Shown in pieces: positions 34,625 to 47,375 of a stretch of 64,000 nucleotides of DNA. The notes under the pieces are model-generated. The model was not told the origin of the DNA and did no database searches. It was given only the letters and a program-made list of their open reading frames with translations. The stretch is from Castor canadensis (Eukaryota; Chordata; Mammalia; Rodentia; Castoridae). Each line of letters begins with the position of its first letter. The first letter of the stretch is position 1. The stretch is taken from contig NC_133390.1 in NCBI RefSeq assembly GCF_047511655.1, positions 133,167,583 to 133,231,582 of the forward strand, given 5' to 3'. The translations under genes and the position numbers were made by a program.

Positions 34625-37600
34625 GCCACTTAAGATAGCAACCTGGGGAATTTTTAAGTAATCTAAGAGGGTAACAAATACTTTGATAAAAAAGATATCA
34701 TTTTTTCATATAAGTCCACTCATGGTTTTCATAGAAATTCTGGTCAGAAGACAAAATTATGCACTGGGAAATAGGCAAAGTATTGTGAGTTTCATGGAGT
34801 GACTGAGAGGAACATAGGGTTTCTGTTCTCAGGGTGCACTTGCAGGAGGGCCTGGCTGTACCTCCATGAGCGCCTGAGGCCACCCAACATCCTCCCTGCT
34901 GCATTGGCCATTTAACATGGCCAGCAGTCATGCTCCTTCATATTACTGTGTCGTGTCTCCCCACTTCCTTGTTTAACATATCAGTTGCTACAATTACTTT
35001 CCTGTGCCAATTGTTTTGCCTATTCATTGTTTGACTCTCTCCCTTTATTACACACACTAGAAAATAAACTTCACGAGAACAGGCAGAACATGAGAACAGA
35101 GGACCTACAGCATGTCCTAGAAGAGGAGTGGAGGTGGAGAATGCCTTCCACTTTGGGATCCTCCAAGGAGAGGTGAGAGACATGATGTTGGGATGGAGAG
35201 AGAAAATATGAGAGTCTTACCAGGTGAGACTCAAGGGAACACAAAGCAAGCCCAGTTGTTCTGGTGAAGGGATTTGGATTCTTTCTTAGAATATTGGAGA
35301 GTCCTAAAAGGCTTCAAGTATGGAAGTGTGAAAATTGATCTGTGGTTTTTCAAATTCCACCTGTTGAGGAGAGAACTGGAGGGCAGCTGGGGGTCTCCCT
35401 TGTCCAGGGTAGCAAGAGGCCATTGGGACCAGGGGGACATCCTAAGTACCACAGAGCCCTTCTGGTCTTCAGCTTCCTGTCTGCACCTTTGCACTGTAAG
35501 TGTGGAATTCTGTGTTGTTTTTTTTGTCAGAAATTCCCATATTTCTGTCTTGGACGAAAAGGACTACCTTCCCCTAGCAGTTTTGACAGGAGGATGACCC
35601 ATAGGCACAGAAACAAATCCTTTTTATACAGCAGAATGTTCACTGCAGCAACTGAAGCAGCAATTTCCCCCATGTTCCAGCTCAGGTGTATTGTCTGTGG
35701 CCCCAGGCATGTGTGTCCAACTGGCAGAGACTGAGACTGGGAAGAACCTCCGTGGCTGGCCAGAATCTGTCACTTAGCAGACCTCAACTCCCTCAATCTT
35801 CTGCTCCCCCCCTCATCTATGAACTATGGCCAGACAACTCCCAGCTGGGAGCAAACCTCCTTAACATCTTCATTACCATCCTGGCAGAACCAGATTTATC
35901 TTAATTAACTTGTTCTTTCTCAGGTCCTTGAGTCCTAAATACAGCTTGCAATGACTGTGAGTGGTTGGCACCCTTCCTGGAGGATGACATGTTTTAGGTA
36001 AAAATTATCTAAATCCATCACCTGCTTCTGCTTGGGTGCCACATTTTCAATTGGAATTGTGTACTTTTCTGTAATGAGAGCACATTTAAAAGACTGATCT
36101 TAGTAAACCAAAAAATAGAAAGAATGAAGAGGGAATGGAGAAAGAAATTCCATAGCATAGACAAAACTATTTCCAATTTTTTGAACCAGGCTGTGTCCCT
36201 GTGGTATCAGCTGAGAAATCTCCTGGATGGCATCTCCTTCATCAAGAACAAAGAACTAGCATAGATTGGAAGTTCACTCAACACATGGAGACATTTCATT
36301 TTGATTATGCATCAGATTTGCATGCTTACATTTGCTTATGAAAGAACTCCAACAACGAAATAGCAAGAAAATTTATCTTCACTTATAAATAATGAAGAAA
36401 AATGTGAACAGACTTTAGATGTCAAGGCCTACCTTGAAGACACCAATAATTTCAGTTGAACCAGTGGGAAAGGGAAGGCTTTTCAGTCTGATAAAGTCAC
36501 CACGCGGAGGGATCTCTGGACTTAAGGGAATCTCAGGAGTCATTTTTCTTTTCTTTTCTAGAATTCCCTCTTTCATATCCTTACTGAGTATTTAAATTAT
36601 TGATATACTCACTGAGCTTCAAGGTTTTTGAGACAACCTGCCACAAAATGTGCAATAATGTAAAAATAAAGGTAATGATATTCAAACCACAAAACACAAA
36701 GACTTGACAAGTGTCATAGTGATGGTTTGCAGAGAAGGCAGAATGGAAGAAAGCATCCATCAGAGGTTTCCTGGCAACCACATCAGGCCTGGGGACATGG
36801 CTTCTGTTACAGAGAGAAGGGGACTGGCTTTTCCTAGGGGCAGGCATTTCTCTCACTAGGTCCTGGAGGACTTAAGGGGAGAGCAATGAGTACCTCTGCA
36901 GTGTCTTTCCTCGGCAGCATTTCCAGAGCAAATGCTACATGAGATCTATGCCAGGGCTCTCATTTAATTATGCCCAGGGCAGAGCCTAGAATCACTGCTC
37001 AGTGAAGGAAATTCATCAAGGACAGAAGAGATAGTATGGCTTAGAATTTCTGAAGAGACAGATGAACTGCACAGTTTCTAAAGGGACCTCCCTGAAATAT
37101 CTTTTCAATCAGTCCTTATAAGTGTACTTCCAAACAACCATTTGAGGTTGATCTCCTTGGAAAGATGGAGTTTGCCCTGAGTATTGGAGTCTGATTTATA
37201 TGCTTTAGGAAACAGAAGACAGGGTGGGGAAGCTGAAGTTCAGGTACCAGAGGGGCTTCTCTGGGTAGGGCCTATCTAGCCTCTTCATGAAGGTGGGGTA
37301 TTGCAGAAAACTGACTTTGCTTAAAACTTGGTCATTGCCTGCTACAACTGCTGAAGAGAACCATCAGTAAGCCTCCACAAAGCATGAATGTGATTATGAT
37401 GGTCTAGAAACTTTTGAGTAGATGCTTTCATGTGCCACAGAACAATCTCTAGGACATTTCTACTGAGAGTTGAATTTGGAGGATGTCAAGTCACTTTATG
37501 ACAGAACATTATGGCCAATCATGCACATTTTCCAGCTAACTAGCCAAACCTGCATTTTGGAGCTAGTTGATGTGGACCAATTGAAATTTGGGACAGCTGG

Positions 37601-38095
37601 GAAAGCATTGCCTCTGCTTTGGAATTTCTGGCTTTGGTATTCTTTGTGGCACTTCAGAGATTGTAGGTTCTCCTGCCAAGGACATATTTCCAACAAGCAA
37701 ATGTGAACTGTTCATCTCTGCATGAGGTACACTTAAATAATATTCTGGGAAAATTAAACTCCAAATCACACTGTTCTTAATGAAATTGTTTAAATTTTTT
37801 ACAAACTATATGAAGTTGTTCATTGTTTATTGTGTTCCACAGATATTGAATATGGCTACCAAATGGACATGCATGTGCCATACATCTTAGAACTTCAATG
37901 ACCTGTGAGTTCTGTGCAAGCACGTGTTCAGTCATCATTGGGACAAAGAAAAATTCCCAGGGATAGCATTGCCCATACAAATCCCTTCAAGGGAAATTGC
38001 TAGATTCACCTGCTTGGACAACTGTTATGAGAAGATCATATTTGCAACTCCCAAATAAAAGGACAATTGCTCCAGTTAATTCAGGAACTTTCTTT
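34625..38095. other. Non-coding, mostly unique
   Basis: No gene recognised. Frames of 107-130 codons at 35274-35734 overlap each other in different frames and lack domains. A segment near 35060-35090 ('ctagaaaataaacttcacgag') resembles an old L2/MIR-type 3' end, but it is too short to call. Confidence 0.4.
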
Positions 38096-38099
38096 TTAG

Positions 38100-38395
38100 C
38101 AGTATTCCTGTTTGAACTCAGGGCCTTGTTCTTTCTAGATATATGCTTGACACACCCTTAGCCTTTTCTTTACTTTAGTTATTTTTCAGATGGGGTTTCA
38201 TGATCATCCTACCTACAACTCCTGTGCAGTTGGTGCCACGCTTGTGCCCCACTTCAACCAGCCTGCTTTTTGAGGTGTGGGGGGGAGTCTTGCTAACTTT
38301 TTTGGTATAGGCTGGGCTTGAAATGTGATCCTCCTCATCTCCATCTTCCGAGTAGCTGGGATTACAGGTATGAGACACTGCATCCAGCATTCTAG
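38100..38395 (-). mobile_element. Composite tRNA-like/B1 SINE, antisense
   Basis: 'gtttgaactcagggccttg' at 38110 is the reverse of the tRNA-like box B end; a B1-type body follows, ending 'gagtagctgggattacagg' and 'tatgagacactgcatccagc' near 38390. Same architecture as the element at 30213-31136. Confidence 0.82.
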
Positions 38396-38399
38396 TTGC

Positions 38400-39290
38400 A
38401 TGTTGATTGGATTGACTGGCTTCTCTTAAAGGGTTTTGAAGCAGGAAAATAAAGTTCTACCTAGTAAACTACTTCCTTATATTTACAATTCAATTCACTA
38501 CTTTTCCTCTTCCATTAAAATGTACTATTAAATAGTGATCACCAAGTTCCTTTCCTCTGCATCTGAAAGTAGTCATTTGTGTGGTGTAGCTGAGATACAA
38601 CCAACAAGACACTCAGAACAACTTTTTTCCTCACTGGAGTCAGGATTCACACCACAAATGAATCAGTAAATAGTATGATGTCTGTGCTTATCTCCTATTT
38701 TGAAAATAAACACTTAGGAGTGTGAGGTATTATTGAACAAATGCTAACCTGGAACCATCTCTGTATTAGGTACTGTCTCAATAATTTCACAATTTTTGTT
38801 CTTTCCAATAACCTTCTAAGAACCAGAAAAGTCAGATAACTCATCTCACATCCCATACCTGGAGTGAAGAGCATCTTGTCTCCATCTGTGCCCTTGACTG
38901 CCATGTTTTGTGTTGCTGATACTATGATAACAATAGAATTTCAAGCTGATTTTTCTACCCCACTGAAAGGAGATAAATAACCATAAATGTGGAATAAGAC
39001 CCAGCATGTGTTAAAGGCAATTTTCCCTTCCTCAAAAGTTTATCATAAAGAGTGAAATATAAAACCCACATGGGTCACTGGTCAAGAAAGGATAAGACCA
39101 AGTTTTCAAAACTTGAGTTTATTTTCTGTGCAAATTATAGGTGTTAATTTCTCTTCTGTAAAATTACATTAGATTTTTTCCAAGCATCTCCACCATTTCT
39201 AAACCTCTGAATCATATAATCACCCTCCTCTTAGTTTCCTAAGGAATTTTTCCACTTATCTTTATTTTCTGCTCTTTGTTCTATTCTACT
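38400..39290. other. Non-coding unique sequence
   Basis: Nothing confidently recognised; possibly a very diverged MIR near 38740-38850. Confidence 0.4.
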
Positions 39291-39505
39291 CAAATGAATT
39301 TCAGGGACATGATAAGAATATCAATCTCTCTTTGATAATTCAGAAGACACTTCAGAGTTTCCCAGTGCTCTGGATTATCATTTAACCATCAGTAATCCTT
39401 ACTGGGTTGCTAAGCAGAAGACTTCATTAATGGAAAGCTGTTTAATAGATGCCAAATGGAAGAGCATTTTTCATAATTGAATGTGTCACACACTTGCAAT
39501 TTTTG
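39291..39505 (+). repeat. Left arm of ~215-bp inverted duplication
   Basis: Reverse-complements to 40210-40423. By hand alignment I count about 14 substitutions and no indels over about 213 positions, so about 93% identity. Most differences are transitions. Homology stops sharply at both edges. The arm is not a repeat family I recognise, so it looks like local single-copy DNA and is probably the source copy. Confidence 0.93.
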
Positions 39506-39837
39506 AATCACTGTGTGGCTCATGTATTGGGTCCCTTGCAGTCAGAGCATGTGAGGGCCAGGTGTGAGAACCAGGTGGACTTTAGTTCTTATGGCCATAT
39601 AGGGTAGTGTTGACCCTAAGAATGTATTGTCCATCCACATATGCAGAAGATAAGGAAAGTCCCAGGGCTTTCCCCAGCCTCATTACTGTGGATCACAAAC
39701 CCACAGTAAAGAGGAACACATGCATGCATTGACTGGTGTGTACAAGTGAGAGGTTTGTGTGTATAGATGTGCATTCTTGAAAGTACAGGGACAGCAGAGG
39801 CAGGACTAGAAAGGTGATGAAGAAATTTTTTGTGTAT

Positions 39838-40206
39838 ATTTTTCTTTTTTTATTGTTGTGCTTGGGGTACATTGCAGCATTTACAAAAGTTCTTACAATA
39901 TATCAGATATATCATACTTGAATTTGCCCCCTGCACCATTTTCCTTTATCTCCCCCTCTCCATTCCTGAAATAGCTTCAACAGGTCTCATTTTTCCTTAA
40001 CATTCATGTGTACACAGCAGTTGCACTGCACCCACCCTCCTACACCCTTTCCCCACTTCCTCCCCTATCCCACTGGTACCAACCCCAAAGACAGGATCTG
40101 TTCTGCCTGCTGTTCACCAAAATTGTAAAAGAAAAGGATGACATTTTTCTTTGTTTAAGATAGTAATACAAAGTACAAAAATAAAACAAAAATGCAAAAA
40201 AAGTAA
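39838..40206 (-). mobile_element. 5'-truncated L1-type 3'UTR insertion, antisense
   Basis: Starts on the plus strand with a T-rich run (39839-39853, the poly(A) tail of a minus-strand element) and continues with a C/T-rich body ('tctccccctctcc', 'ttcaacaggtctcat', 'gacaggatctgttctg') that parallels 42055-42270. An 8-bp match, ttgtgtat, lies at 39830-39837 and at 40421-40428. The right-hand copy is beyond the inverted arm, as if L1 and arm came in together. Confidence 0.7.
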
Positions 40207-40209
40207 TAT

Positions 40210-40423
40210 AAAAATTGCAAGTGTGTGACACATTCAATTATGGAAAACACTCTTCCATTTGGCATCTATTTAATAGCTTTCCATTAATGAATTCTTCTGC
40301 TTAGCAACCCAGCAAGGATTATTGATGTTTAAATGATAACCCAGAGTACTGGGAAACTCTGAAGTGTCTTCTGAATTATCAAAGAGAGATTGATATTCCT
40401 ATCATGTCCTTGAAATTCACTTG
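40210..40423 (-). repeat. Right arm of inverted duplication, abutting L1 5' end
   Basis: Inverted copy of 39291-39505, beginning within a few bases of the truncated 5' end of the neighbouring L1 and ending at the candidate right target-site duplication (40421-40428). About 705 bp separate the arms. Confidence 0.93.
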
Positions 40424-40429
40424 TGTATC

Positions 40430-42050
40430 TTAAAAACAAACTCCCTCTACAGACAGGGAGTTTCTTTGCTACATTTCCATGTATATATGTATTATAATCC
40501 GCATCAGTTCATTTAAGTCAAATCAGGTATATCCCTTGACAATGAAAATGTCTTTGCCATACTGTGGTGCTTCGGGCCATGCCTTGGCTGCAAATACCAG
40601 CCACTTTGGACGAATACTGTGTAGCCAAGGCTGGAAAAATGATGACAGTGACAGAGCATCATGGAGCATGGATACTATCAAGGATTTTTGTGCCAGGCAA
40701 CCACAACCCACAGTCAGTGTGTAGGACATTAGCCACGAAACACTCAGATCTCTGGATCTCACAGGATTTCACACCCTTCCTCATGGGGAGGAGGAAGGCT
40801 GTTCTGGGGCATGGTACATGGAAGGCAGGGCATGTAGGAGCCTTATTATTCTCAGTCCTGCCTTATATGAATGCCATAAGTTACCATGAGCTGGGATATT
40901 CCCTGACCTCAAAACTCTATGGAAAATAGTGCAAAGTATATATCAAAACCCCTTTTATTAAAGCAAAGAGGAATCAGATGAGAGTTATTTTTCTGTTTCT
41001 GGAAAGAGAGATTTATTTGCCTAAAAACCTACTGAAAACTGCCCCTGGAGAGCCCATCACCACCTGTCACAACACAATTTGATCAAATCACATGCTGAAG
41101 CTTGTTCATTCACCAAGTAGTTTCCCAATACTTTATCTTCTTCAAACCTAAAGGCAGTGTTCATTGTTTTGACTTCATGTAACTTATTAATCATGTCTTC
41201 CTTCCTGTTATTCAGGCATTTCAGAGATACTGATAAAATGTTCTCTGAGCAAAGACTCACAGTGAGCAGCCAGCAAGGTGTCTCTTCTCACAGCTCAGCT
41301 GTTACTGCTCCCTGGGCCTCTGTGCACATCCATTCCTGCCTGTCCAGGCAGTTTTAATGATACACCAATTTCCCACAGAGACCTGGAGCTGATCCCAGGA
41401 CTGGAGGTGGGTGGTGGTGAAGAAATGAATTCAGCTATTCTATGCCAGCTCTGTGCTAACTGAAAGAATCCACAGTGGACAAGTTCAGCCTTGTTCTCCA
41501 AAGGTATATAGTCCAACAAGAGAGAAATAGACAAGAAAAAAAATCACAATTCAGTATCCCACACAGGTAAGAGAAGAGACTTCGACCAATTCACACTCAT
41601 AAATAAATCAGAGAAAATTAAAACAAACCTTAGACCACCATGGACATTTAGAGTTGTTGGAGCTCAGTGGAGAGATCTGAATGCTGAGGCCTGCTCACGG
41701 CCCAGACCCAGTGTTTCAGTGATACACAATTGTGAAGACCCGGGCAGGGGTGTGGAGATTCTCACTGCTTACACCCAGCTTAGGCCCAGCTCTGCTCAGA
41801 AGGGCCATTCCAGTATCAGAACACCCTGCTGTTTCAGCCAGTATCAGGCTCCACAACTTCCTCTGCCCAGTCCAGCTTCTTTCCTGTCCTTCCATATGAG
41901 CCAGTGCTACAGGTGCCCCTTAGCAAATAATCTGCAGCAGAGTCAAAACCAAGGATGTTGACACCTAGACCAGAAACAAGAGTAGGTAGAACACTCACAC
42001 ATGTTTAAAGGTTAGAGAAATGTAAAGATAAGGGGGCAGGTTAGTCACTC
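40430..42050. other. Non-coding unique sequence
   Basis: No gene recognised. Frames at 40479-40929 overlap in two phases without domains. Confidence 0.45.
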
Positions 42051-42054
42051 TTTT

Positions 42055-42545
42055 AACTTTTTAAACATTTTTATTAGCATATATTAATTGTACATGCCTA
42101 CATATGCTTACTATGCACCTTGGTGAAGTTCATTCCCACCACCATTCTCCCTCCTCCCTATTCAAAATGATTTCAACAGGTTTTATTTTTCTATTTTCAT
42201 AAAGTATATAAAGTACATCAATAATATTCACCCTCCTTTATGCTCTCTCTCTAACAGGATCTGTTTTACATTTCTGTCCTTCAATTTTAAATGTATTTTC
42301 ATTGTTCAAAGGGAGTTTGCCATGGTAATTCACCCATGAATATATTGCACTTTAATCAGATTAACCTTCTCCATTATTCCTTACCTGTTCCCCTAATCCC
42401 TGTTATTTCACAGCTTTCACTGAGTTTCATTATGCCATCTTCCTACTTAGATACAATGTATTTCAATATTATTCACTCTCTATCATTCTCTTTTCTAGTA
42501 TCTCTCATCATGAGCAAGATTATTTCTGGGCAGAGCCAGGTCCTA
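42055..42545 (-). mobile_element. L1-type 3'UTR, antisense, 5'-truncated
   Basis: Begins with 'tttttaaacatttttattag' (reverse of an A-rich tail) and continues as the same C/T-rich 3'UTR type as 39838-40206, sharing 'ttcaacaggttt' and 'acaggatctgtt'. The right boundary is approximate. Confidence 0.65.
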
Positions 42546-42549
42546 TGAA

Positions 42550-43580
42550 ATCTCAGAATGTGACCCGCACCTGCTCAGTTCCACAGTTTCCTAAGTCAGA
42601 TCTACTGTTAGCATCACCTGGTTCAGACATCAGAGACACTGGTGGCCTGATTTGGTCCACAGATTCTTTTTTTTGTTTTTCTTCTGAGCATAACTGAGTC
42701 ATAGTCAAATGTTAGTTTGGGATTTATTGTTCCCTGTCATGAGCAACCCTCCGTGCCAGCCTCATTATGTGTCATTTCTCATGCTCTCTCACTGGGGCAC
42801 TGTGAAAGCCAGCTCAACTCTCAAAAGTATCAGTCATCACGGCCAAATTGTTTCTACCTAGGAATTTCATAAGATGGTTTTAACTTTACTGTTTAGACCA
42901 TCCATTAAAACACACAGTTATAGCTCTACAGAACCTGTCTTGGGAGTCAATCTAACTTGATATAGTATCTCTTGTGATCTAATCTCCATTTGAGACTGAT
43001 TGCTTGACAGTTTTGAGCCCATTCTTATGTGCTAATTTCAAACTTTTCTTGGAATTTTAATAACCTGTCATTTGACTTACCCACATCTGTTATCATTCTC
43101 AAAACATTTATCTCAACAAATATAGTTTTTATTTATTTTTTAAGTTAGTGAAAATTAAAATTAACTTTGATCTAAAATTTTTACAATACTCATTTAGTTA
43201 TTCTTGTACTTTCATAAACTCAGAATCAAATTTTTTGGTAAAGACCCTCATTTATCAAAAAAATATGGTACTCTTTCATAGCTTTTAACCTTCTTGCCTT
43301 CTCTGACAAAATGCCTTTGACTAAGCTTCTGCCAGTACCTCTGAGCCCCTTCTCCACAAAGCCTCCCCTCAGCTAGCTCAGTTCCTGCAAAGAGTCCTCT
43401 TCAGCCATTTTATCAGGAATCTCCTACCCTTGATATCTGACCAAGATTCTCATCTCCCACCATGATATCTTTGCCCTTTACCTGCTTTACAAGAATTTTG
43501 TTAAGCCAGTTTAGCAAGAATCCTGAAACCGTTAATATTGAATCAAGTTCTTAGTCACTTTCCCATTCATCCCCTTCCTC
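42550..43580. other. Non-coding sequence
   Basis: AT-rich with no gene recognised. 42590-42670 may hold a MER5-like scrap ('gcatcacctggttcagacatc'). Confidence 0.4.
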
Positions 43581-43587
43581 TGTTCAT

Positions 43588-43639
43588 TGCTATTCATCCC
43601 CAGCTGTTTTTGCTATTCATCCCCAGCTGTTTTTGCTAT
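43588..43639. repeat. Short tandem repeat, period 23 bp, 2.3 copies
   Basis: The unit 'tgctattcatccccagctg' plus T's occurs at 43588 and 43611 and begins again at 43634, with no mismatch. Confidence 0.9.
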
Positions 43640-44254
43640 ATCCAGTGTTAAGTTCAATTACTTGCTCCTATTGCTTTAGTCTTGAATAATAATGACTTCC
43701 TTGTCATTTTTAGCAAGTGTATGTTGAATAACTTCTTTTCAATACTTCTTTTCTCAAGCCAATGGTATTCAAAGTCTGGGAGATACAGACCAGACACAGA
43801 TGCATTTGTGGTTATCCACATACCTCCATGGCTTTCCACACCTGCAACACTGTTCTTACATGCTTAAGGATTTGAGAAACGCAAAATCAAGAAGCCAGAC
43901 CAACCGTTCTTTGACATAAGGAAGAATATCCTCAAGCAGAAGGAGGCTCAGGGAAACCTCAAAGTTGATTTGTGCGATCCTCTCCCACTTCCCCCTTTTC
44001 AGAAGTCTTAAGTATTTCACTTTCTTTATACCTACCTGTCTGCTCTGCTGGACTGCCCATGGGCATACCTGGAGGATGTGATTTCTCTAATCTGAGGTCA
44101 TTATCCTTCCTTGATTGAGAGACTGCATTAGCAGTAGAAATCGGTATATGAAGCAGAGTTCATGTGTATATGAGTAATGAGTGATGAGCAATGGGTGGGT
44201 TGGGAGGAGAGTCTTTCCAGATCACTTAAATTAAGAGGTACAACATATGAGGCC

Positions 44255-44415
44255 TAGACCAACAGCACCTCACCTGGAATTTATAAAAAATATACATTGT
44301 TGGTCCATACCCAGACCTACTATGTGAGAAACCCTGGGTGGGGGCATCGACCTGTATTCTAAGAAGCCCGCAGAGAATTCTGATGTTTGTCAAAGTTTGA
44401 GAGGCACTGGATGTG
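44255..44415 (+). mobile_element. MER5-like hAT transposon remnant
   Basis: 'caacagcacctcacctgga' followed by 'ggtccatacccagacctac', 'gagaattctgatgtttgtc' and 'agtttgagaggcactgg' gives the MER5A outline with its paired ends. Confidence 0.65.
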
Positions 44416-44929
44416 AGTTAACATGGAATGACCATGGATGATGCTGGACCATGGAGAGACTCATTTCCCTGTAACTTGTTCCTTAATTTAGCTCTGTAGA
44501 AGTATCATGGTCTTGACAATTTGTTTGCTACAATATGTTTTGTGGTGAGGTCAAGAAGCCAAAATGTCTGTGGAATGTGAGGTAAATTCTTCAGGAAAGA
44601 TTATTTAGATGTAATATTTTTAGGGAAAAGCATATAAAGAAACTAAAAGACTGGAAAAGGTAAATATAGGTAAATATAAGACAGTACAAAATCAATTTTT
44701 ATGGTAACACTTTTTTTCCTATTTGATGTAAGACAATAATTATAAAACTGTATTAGTAGGCTTGTAACACATAAAGATGTTATTTCTGTGATAATAATAA
44801 CATCAAGCAGGAGAGAAGGAATGGAAATATTTAGGATCAAATTTTGATGTCATTACAATTAAGTTGGTATTAATCCAAGCTAGATTGTTACAGAATTAGA
44901 TGTTAGTTATAGTTTCCAGGTTAATCATT

Positions 44930-46345
44930 TAGAAAATATCTCATACTATGGTAAACTGAAAAAATTGAAATGTTACACTAAAAATATATCTATGCAAAGC
45001 AAAAAAGGCCAGTAGTGGAAGAATAAGAGGAACAAAAAAGTGAGACATTAGGAAAACAGAGCAAAATGGCAGATGTAAATCTCACCTTACCAGTAATTAC
45101 ATTGGATATAAATGTTTAACATTTCTAGTGAAAAAGAAAAATTAGAAAAAATAAATGAAAAAAATCTCCAGAATCCAATGATATGCTAGCTCCAAAAGAT
45201 GTACTTTAAGTTCAAGTAAACAAATAATTTGAAAATAAAAGAATGGCAAAAGATTTATAAACAGAAGTTAAGGAGAATAGGAGAGTTTATGCTAATATGG
45301 AAAATGTACTTTTAAACAAAAAAGTTGTTACTAGAGATGAAGTTGCACACTTTATAAAGATAAATGTGTCAACTCACCAGGAAGACACAGCATTTATAAA
45401 AAAATGCACCAAAGAACATAGGCTCCAAACTGAAAGCAAAAGCAAATTTCATTGAAGGGAGAAACCCAATATAAAATTAACAGCTGAAGACTTTGATATG
45501 CCACTTTCTGTATAAGAAAGAAATAATAATACTGAAGAAGAAAGTTTCATGACCCACTTCTCAACTGCAAAACTTACTAGGCTGTTACAGTAATTGCCAC
45601 AGTGTGGGACTGGCATAAAGACAGGCATACAGATCAGCAGGATGAAACTGAGAATCCAGAAATAAACCCTCACCTTTATGATTATCCAATTTTTGACAAG
45701 GTGCCAACACAACAACAAGGTAACAAATGTCTTTTCAACCAGCCATCCTTGATAACTGGATGTCTACGTTCAGGACACCCTATCATGCACCATATGAAAA
45801 ATAACTCAAAATAGATTAAAGAGTGAAATGTAAGCACTAAAGTTATAAATCTTTTAAAAGAGAAGAAAGCATAGATGTGAATTTTCATAAGCATGGGCTA
45901 GACAATATTTTCTTTGATAAGATACCAAATTTGCAATTAATAAAAGAAAAAAAAGATGAACATCTTTCCAGCATAGTTAGGTTGATGAAAACCCTTTTCT
46001 ACCTTTTCACCATTAGTTCCATTTGCTTTTATTGCAGCAAGCTTCTAGACTTGATGTGTTGGAACTATTTATTAAGCAACTTGGCTTAAGATGCCTACAA
46101 ATTATGTATATGACATTCTGGAGAAGGGAAGACCATAGCTACAGAAACAAAATCCTTGGATGCCACCTTGAGTTGGGAAGATGAATTGACTGCACAGGAG
46201 GCCACGGAAACTCTCAAGGTGGTAGTCTATTCTGCACTTGATTGTGCAGGTGCAGGATGGTGTTAATTTGTCAGAACTCACAGAAGTACACACCCAAAAG
46301 TGTAAGTGATACTATGTGTAAATTATATCTGAAAAAACCTGACAT
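44930..46345 (+). mobile_element. Old L1 (L1M-type), sense, internally deleted
   Basis: ORF2 relics: 'ttaccagtaattacattgg' at 45090, then the 'ggcataaagacaggcatacag' block and 'gaatccagaaataaaccctc' at 45610-45670, a conserved ORF2 stretch. The 3' end has 'ttgtcagaactcacagaag' and 'tgtgtaaattatatctg' near 46275-46330. Every frame is broken. Confidence 0.78.
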
Positions 46346-46773
46346 CGAAAATCAGCTGGATCAACAACATCTTTGTCTCACTTGTGGGTGAAAGATGGAG
46401 GATAAAGGCAACCCATGCCAGCTGTCAGAATAAGATATACAATATCCCAAAGCCCAGGACTTACTGTCATGCATATGATCTCGGAGGACCACACAGTACC
46501 ATCTTTCCTCTCCATGCCTTCATCCTCCCAGAAGCACAGGACAGCTCTTATCTGGACTGAGACCTTCATTACCATGGAGATTGATATGACAATCAGCCCT
46601 CTTAAATATAATTTCTCCAGTGAGTTTGCAATGAATCCTTTTAGAAAGTATTCCCTTAGTGGCTTTCTACTTCAAGAGAAGAAAGGAAATCTAAAGACAG
46701 ATATGTTAATAGTCACATTCTTCAGCAAGAAATGTCACTTTGGTGCCTTGTGAGATTAGAAGTCATGACCGTA

Positions 46774-46774
<1 letters not shown>

Positions 46775-46811
<37 letters not shown>
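46775..46811. repeat. (CA)n microsatellite
   Basis: Perfect run of about 18 CA units in plain intergenic sequence. Confidence 0.95.
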
Positions 46812-46815
<4 letters not shown>

Positions 46816-47224
46816 AAGCTTCATCTCTATTTTATGTAGGTGGTCCAAGTATAGTTTATAAGAGTCAGCAGATTCAGAGAGCCAGGAAGAGCAATGTTAG
46901 GTTATCTGAACATATCTCAGAGGACCCAGGAATGAAATTCCATCTGGTCGACCAAAATTTTTCTGCTCAGGGAAAAATCCAGAGAGATCGGTCTGCAGAC
47001 ACCATAGCAGATTAGTCAGTTTAGGCTGCATCTTCCCTCCAGCAAAACAAGAGACCCTCATTGAATACATAGATAGCAAAATATGAGTCAACAACACATG
47101 AGTAGTTGAAGAAGGGCAGATAATTGAAAATAGGCAGGTAGTCACCATGTTATGGCTGTGTACATCTTAAGACTTGATTTTTAAATTAGTGTTTAGCAAA
47201 TATCATCACACTTGTTTCATGCCT

Positions 47225-47375
47225 GGCACTGTATCATATGTATACAGCTATCAAGCTTTAGCCTATTGAAAACAACATTATAGGAGTAGGTATTATAATT
47301 ATTTCCATACTAAAATGGAGGTGAGTAAGTGACTTTTGTAAAATCACAAAGCTGGTAAGTAGCAATGTCAAGCCC
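47225..47375 (+). mobile_element. MIR SINE fragment
   Basis: 'actaaaatggaggtgagtaag' through 'aaaatcacaaagctggtaag' and 'tagcaatgtcaagcc' follows the MIR core and 3' order. It ends where the GC-rich start of the pseudogene begins. Confidence 0.75.

Noticed and set aside
35274..35734. Overlapping 107- and 130-codon frames
   Set aside because: They overlap in different phases, carry no domain and have no gene context.
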